This document shows, piece by piece, positions 63,221 through 64,000 of a stretch of 64,000 bases of DNA. Under the pieces are notes generated by a model. That model was not told the DNA's origin. It made no database searches and saw only the letters and a program-made list of their open reading frames with translations. The DNA comes from Bacteroides congonensis (GTDB lineage Bacteria; Bacteroidota; Bacteroidia; Bacteroidales; Bacteroidaceae), in NCBI RefSeq assembly GCF_900130125.1, contig NZ_FQXY01000009.1:347759-411758 (forward strand), given 5' to 3'. How positions within the stretch are numbered: the stretch's first letter is position 1; the number at the start of each line of letters is the position of its first letter. Position numbers and translations under genes: made by a program.

Positions 63221-64000
63221 CTGCCAAAGCGTAGCTGAACATTATTGTATGGATGGTAAACAGCTTCAGAGTCAATACAAAGAACATTTAAGTGATTATA
63301 AAGACTGGGAACAAAAAGAGCATGCCCAAGATTATATTCTTTATCCCAAGAATGTCGGCTATCGTCTTTGTATAGACGAGACAGCCCTAAGCAAGGGAGA
63401 GCTTTACACAATTATTATCAATAAGGACAAACATGGAAGAAAAGGTTCTATTGTGGCAGTCATTAAGGGGACTAAAGCGGAAGACGTTATAGCTGTACTG
63501 ATGTTGATTCCGGAAGATATACGCCGGCAAGTCAAGGAAATCACTTTGGACATGGCCGCAAGCATGTATAAAATCGCCAGAAAATGTTTTCCGCAGGCGA
63601 TGCAGGTCATAGACAGGTTTCATGTACAAAAGTTGGTATATGAAGCAGTACAAGAACTACGTATTACCTATCGCTGGCAAGTAATCAAGGAAGAAAACAA
63701 GCGGATGAAAGAAGCACGAAAGAGAGGAATTGATTATGAACCGGAAGTATTTGAGAATGGGGATACAATCAAACAACTCCTGGCCAGAAGTAGATATCTT
63801 CTTTTTAAATCACCTGATAAATGGACCAAAAGTCAGAAGATTAGAGCAGAAATTTTATTTAAACAGTTTGAGGATATCAAGCATGTATACTACTATTCAC
63901 TCCAGTTAGGAAAGATATTTTCGGCTACTTATGACAAGGATGTGGCAAGAGCCAAACTCGCGTTATGGTACAATAAAATAGAAGAATATGGATATGACAC
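63192..64000 (+). CDS. ISAon1-type transposase, catalytic part (partial)
   Basis: Frame +1 relative to orfA is open from 63192 to the window end without stops. It reads DNHAVSCQSVAEHYCMDGKQLQ, then the catalytic core with DDE residues in CIDETALSKGELYTI and ITLDMAASMYKIARKCFPQ, and the ISL3 hallmark MQVIDRFHVQKLVYEAVQELRI. The first in-frame ATG is 63249. It may be expressed by +1 frameshifting from orfA or by internal initiation. The C-terminus lies outside the window. Confidence 0.85.

Larger units (their letters stand above)
62750..64000 (+). mobile_element. ISL3/ISAon1-type insertion sequence (right end outside window)
   Basis: It begins between the tRNA-Arg terminator and the transposase gene. 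Three TCAGGG/CTCAG-like repeats (62770-62792, GGCTCAGGG, GGTTCAGGG, GGCTCAG) lie near the likely left end, but the exact inverted repeat cannot be set without the right end. It contains the two-part transposase at 62840 and 63192 onward. Confidence 0.7.

Overview
The window reads as a Bacteroides chromosome (Bacteroidetes, close to the thetaiotaomicron/ovatus group by gene content). Supporting signs are the batA-E aerotolerance operon behind a MoxR gene, promoters of the form TTG-N19/20-TAnnTTTG, lipoproteins with an acidic run after the lipobox Cys, tandem HU-like genes, a Zn-free L33 and the rpmB-rpmG-DUF4295 trio. No taxonomic search was possible.

Region 1 (1 to about 8,900) is an AT-rich accessory element. 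It holds the C-terminal end of a tyrosine integrase, mostly single genes each followed by its own hairpin terminator, a ParB-fold DGQHR protein behind a duplicated promoter/operator, a winged-helix protein, a polyvalent-protein kinase domain whose N-terminus is in another frame, a DUF3871 protein, a catalytic-domain-only tyrosine recombinase, a structured RNA segment with two mutually exclusive helices, and two surface-type lipoproteins. Lys is mostly AAG and Arg mostly AGA/AGG here, unlike the chromosomal genes to the right.

Region 2 (about 8,975-17,270) starts with a tRNA-Gly(CCC) carrying 32 extra bases in its D-loop. Then come proS, a two-component pair, a divergent NEW3-protein/ABC exporter operon and two PepSY-like secreted proteins. 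Between the divergent units lies an array of four 13-bp quasi-palindromes at an exact 22-bp period.

Region 3 (17,290-28,500) is a second accessory block. A leftward run of five genes (mostly secreted or lipidated) diverges from a rightward operon encoding a caspase-family protease, an ECF sigma factor, a membrane-spanning anti-sigma-like protein and a TPR-CHAT protease. The roughly 1-kb spacer is full of repeats and holds a second four-unit, 22-bp-period palindrome array of unrelated sequence. This protease/sigma operon is the best candidate for an under-described system.

Region 4 (28,544-62,710) is core genome: tamB-like, tsaD, cinA, rpmB-rpmG-DUF4295, ftsY-rimO-HU-HU/LysM, the moxR-bat operon, a DUF2007-UspA fusion, a TPR protein, gyrA, clpC, htpG, a patatin/outer-membrane barrel protein, and three tandem tRNA-Arg(ACG) genes. 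The window ends inside an ISL3/ISAon1-type insertion sequence split over two frames.
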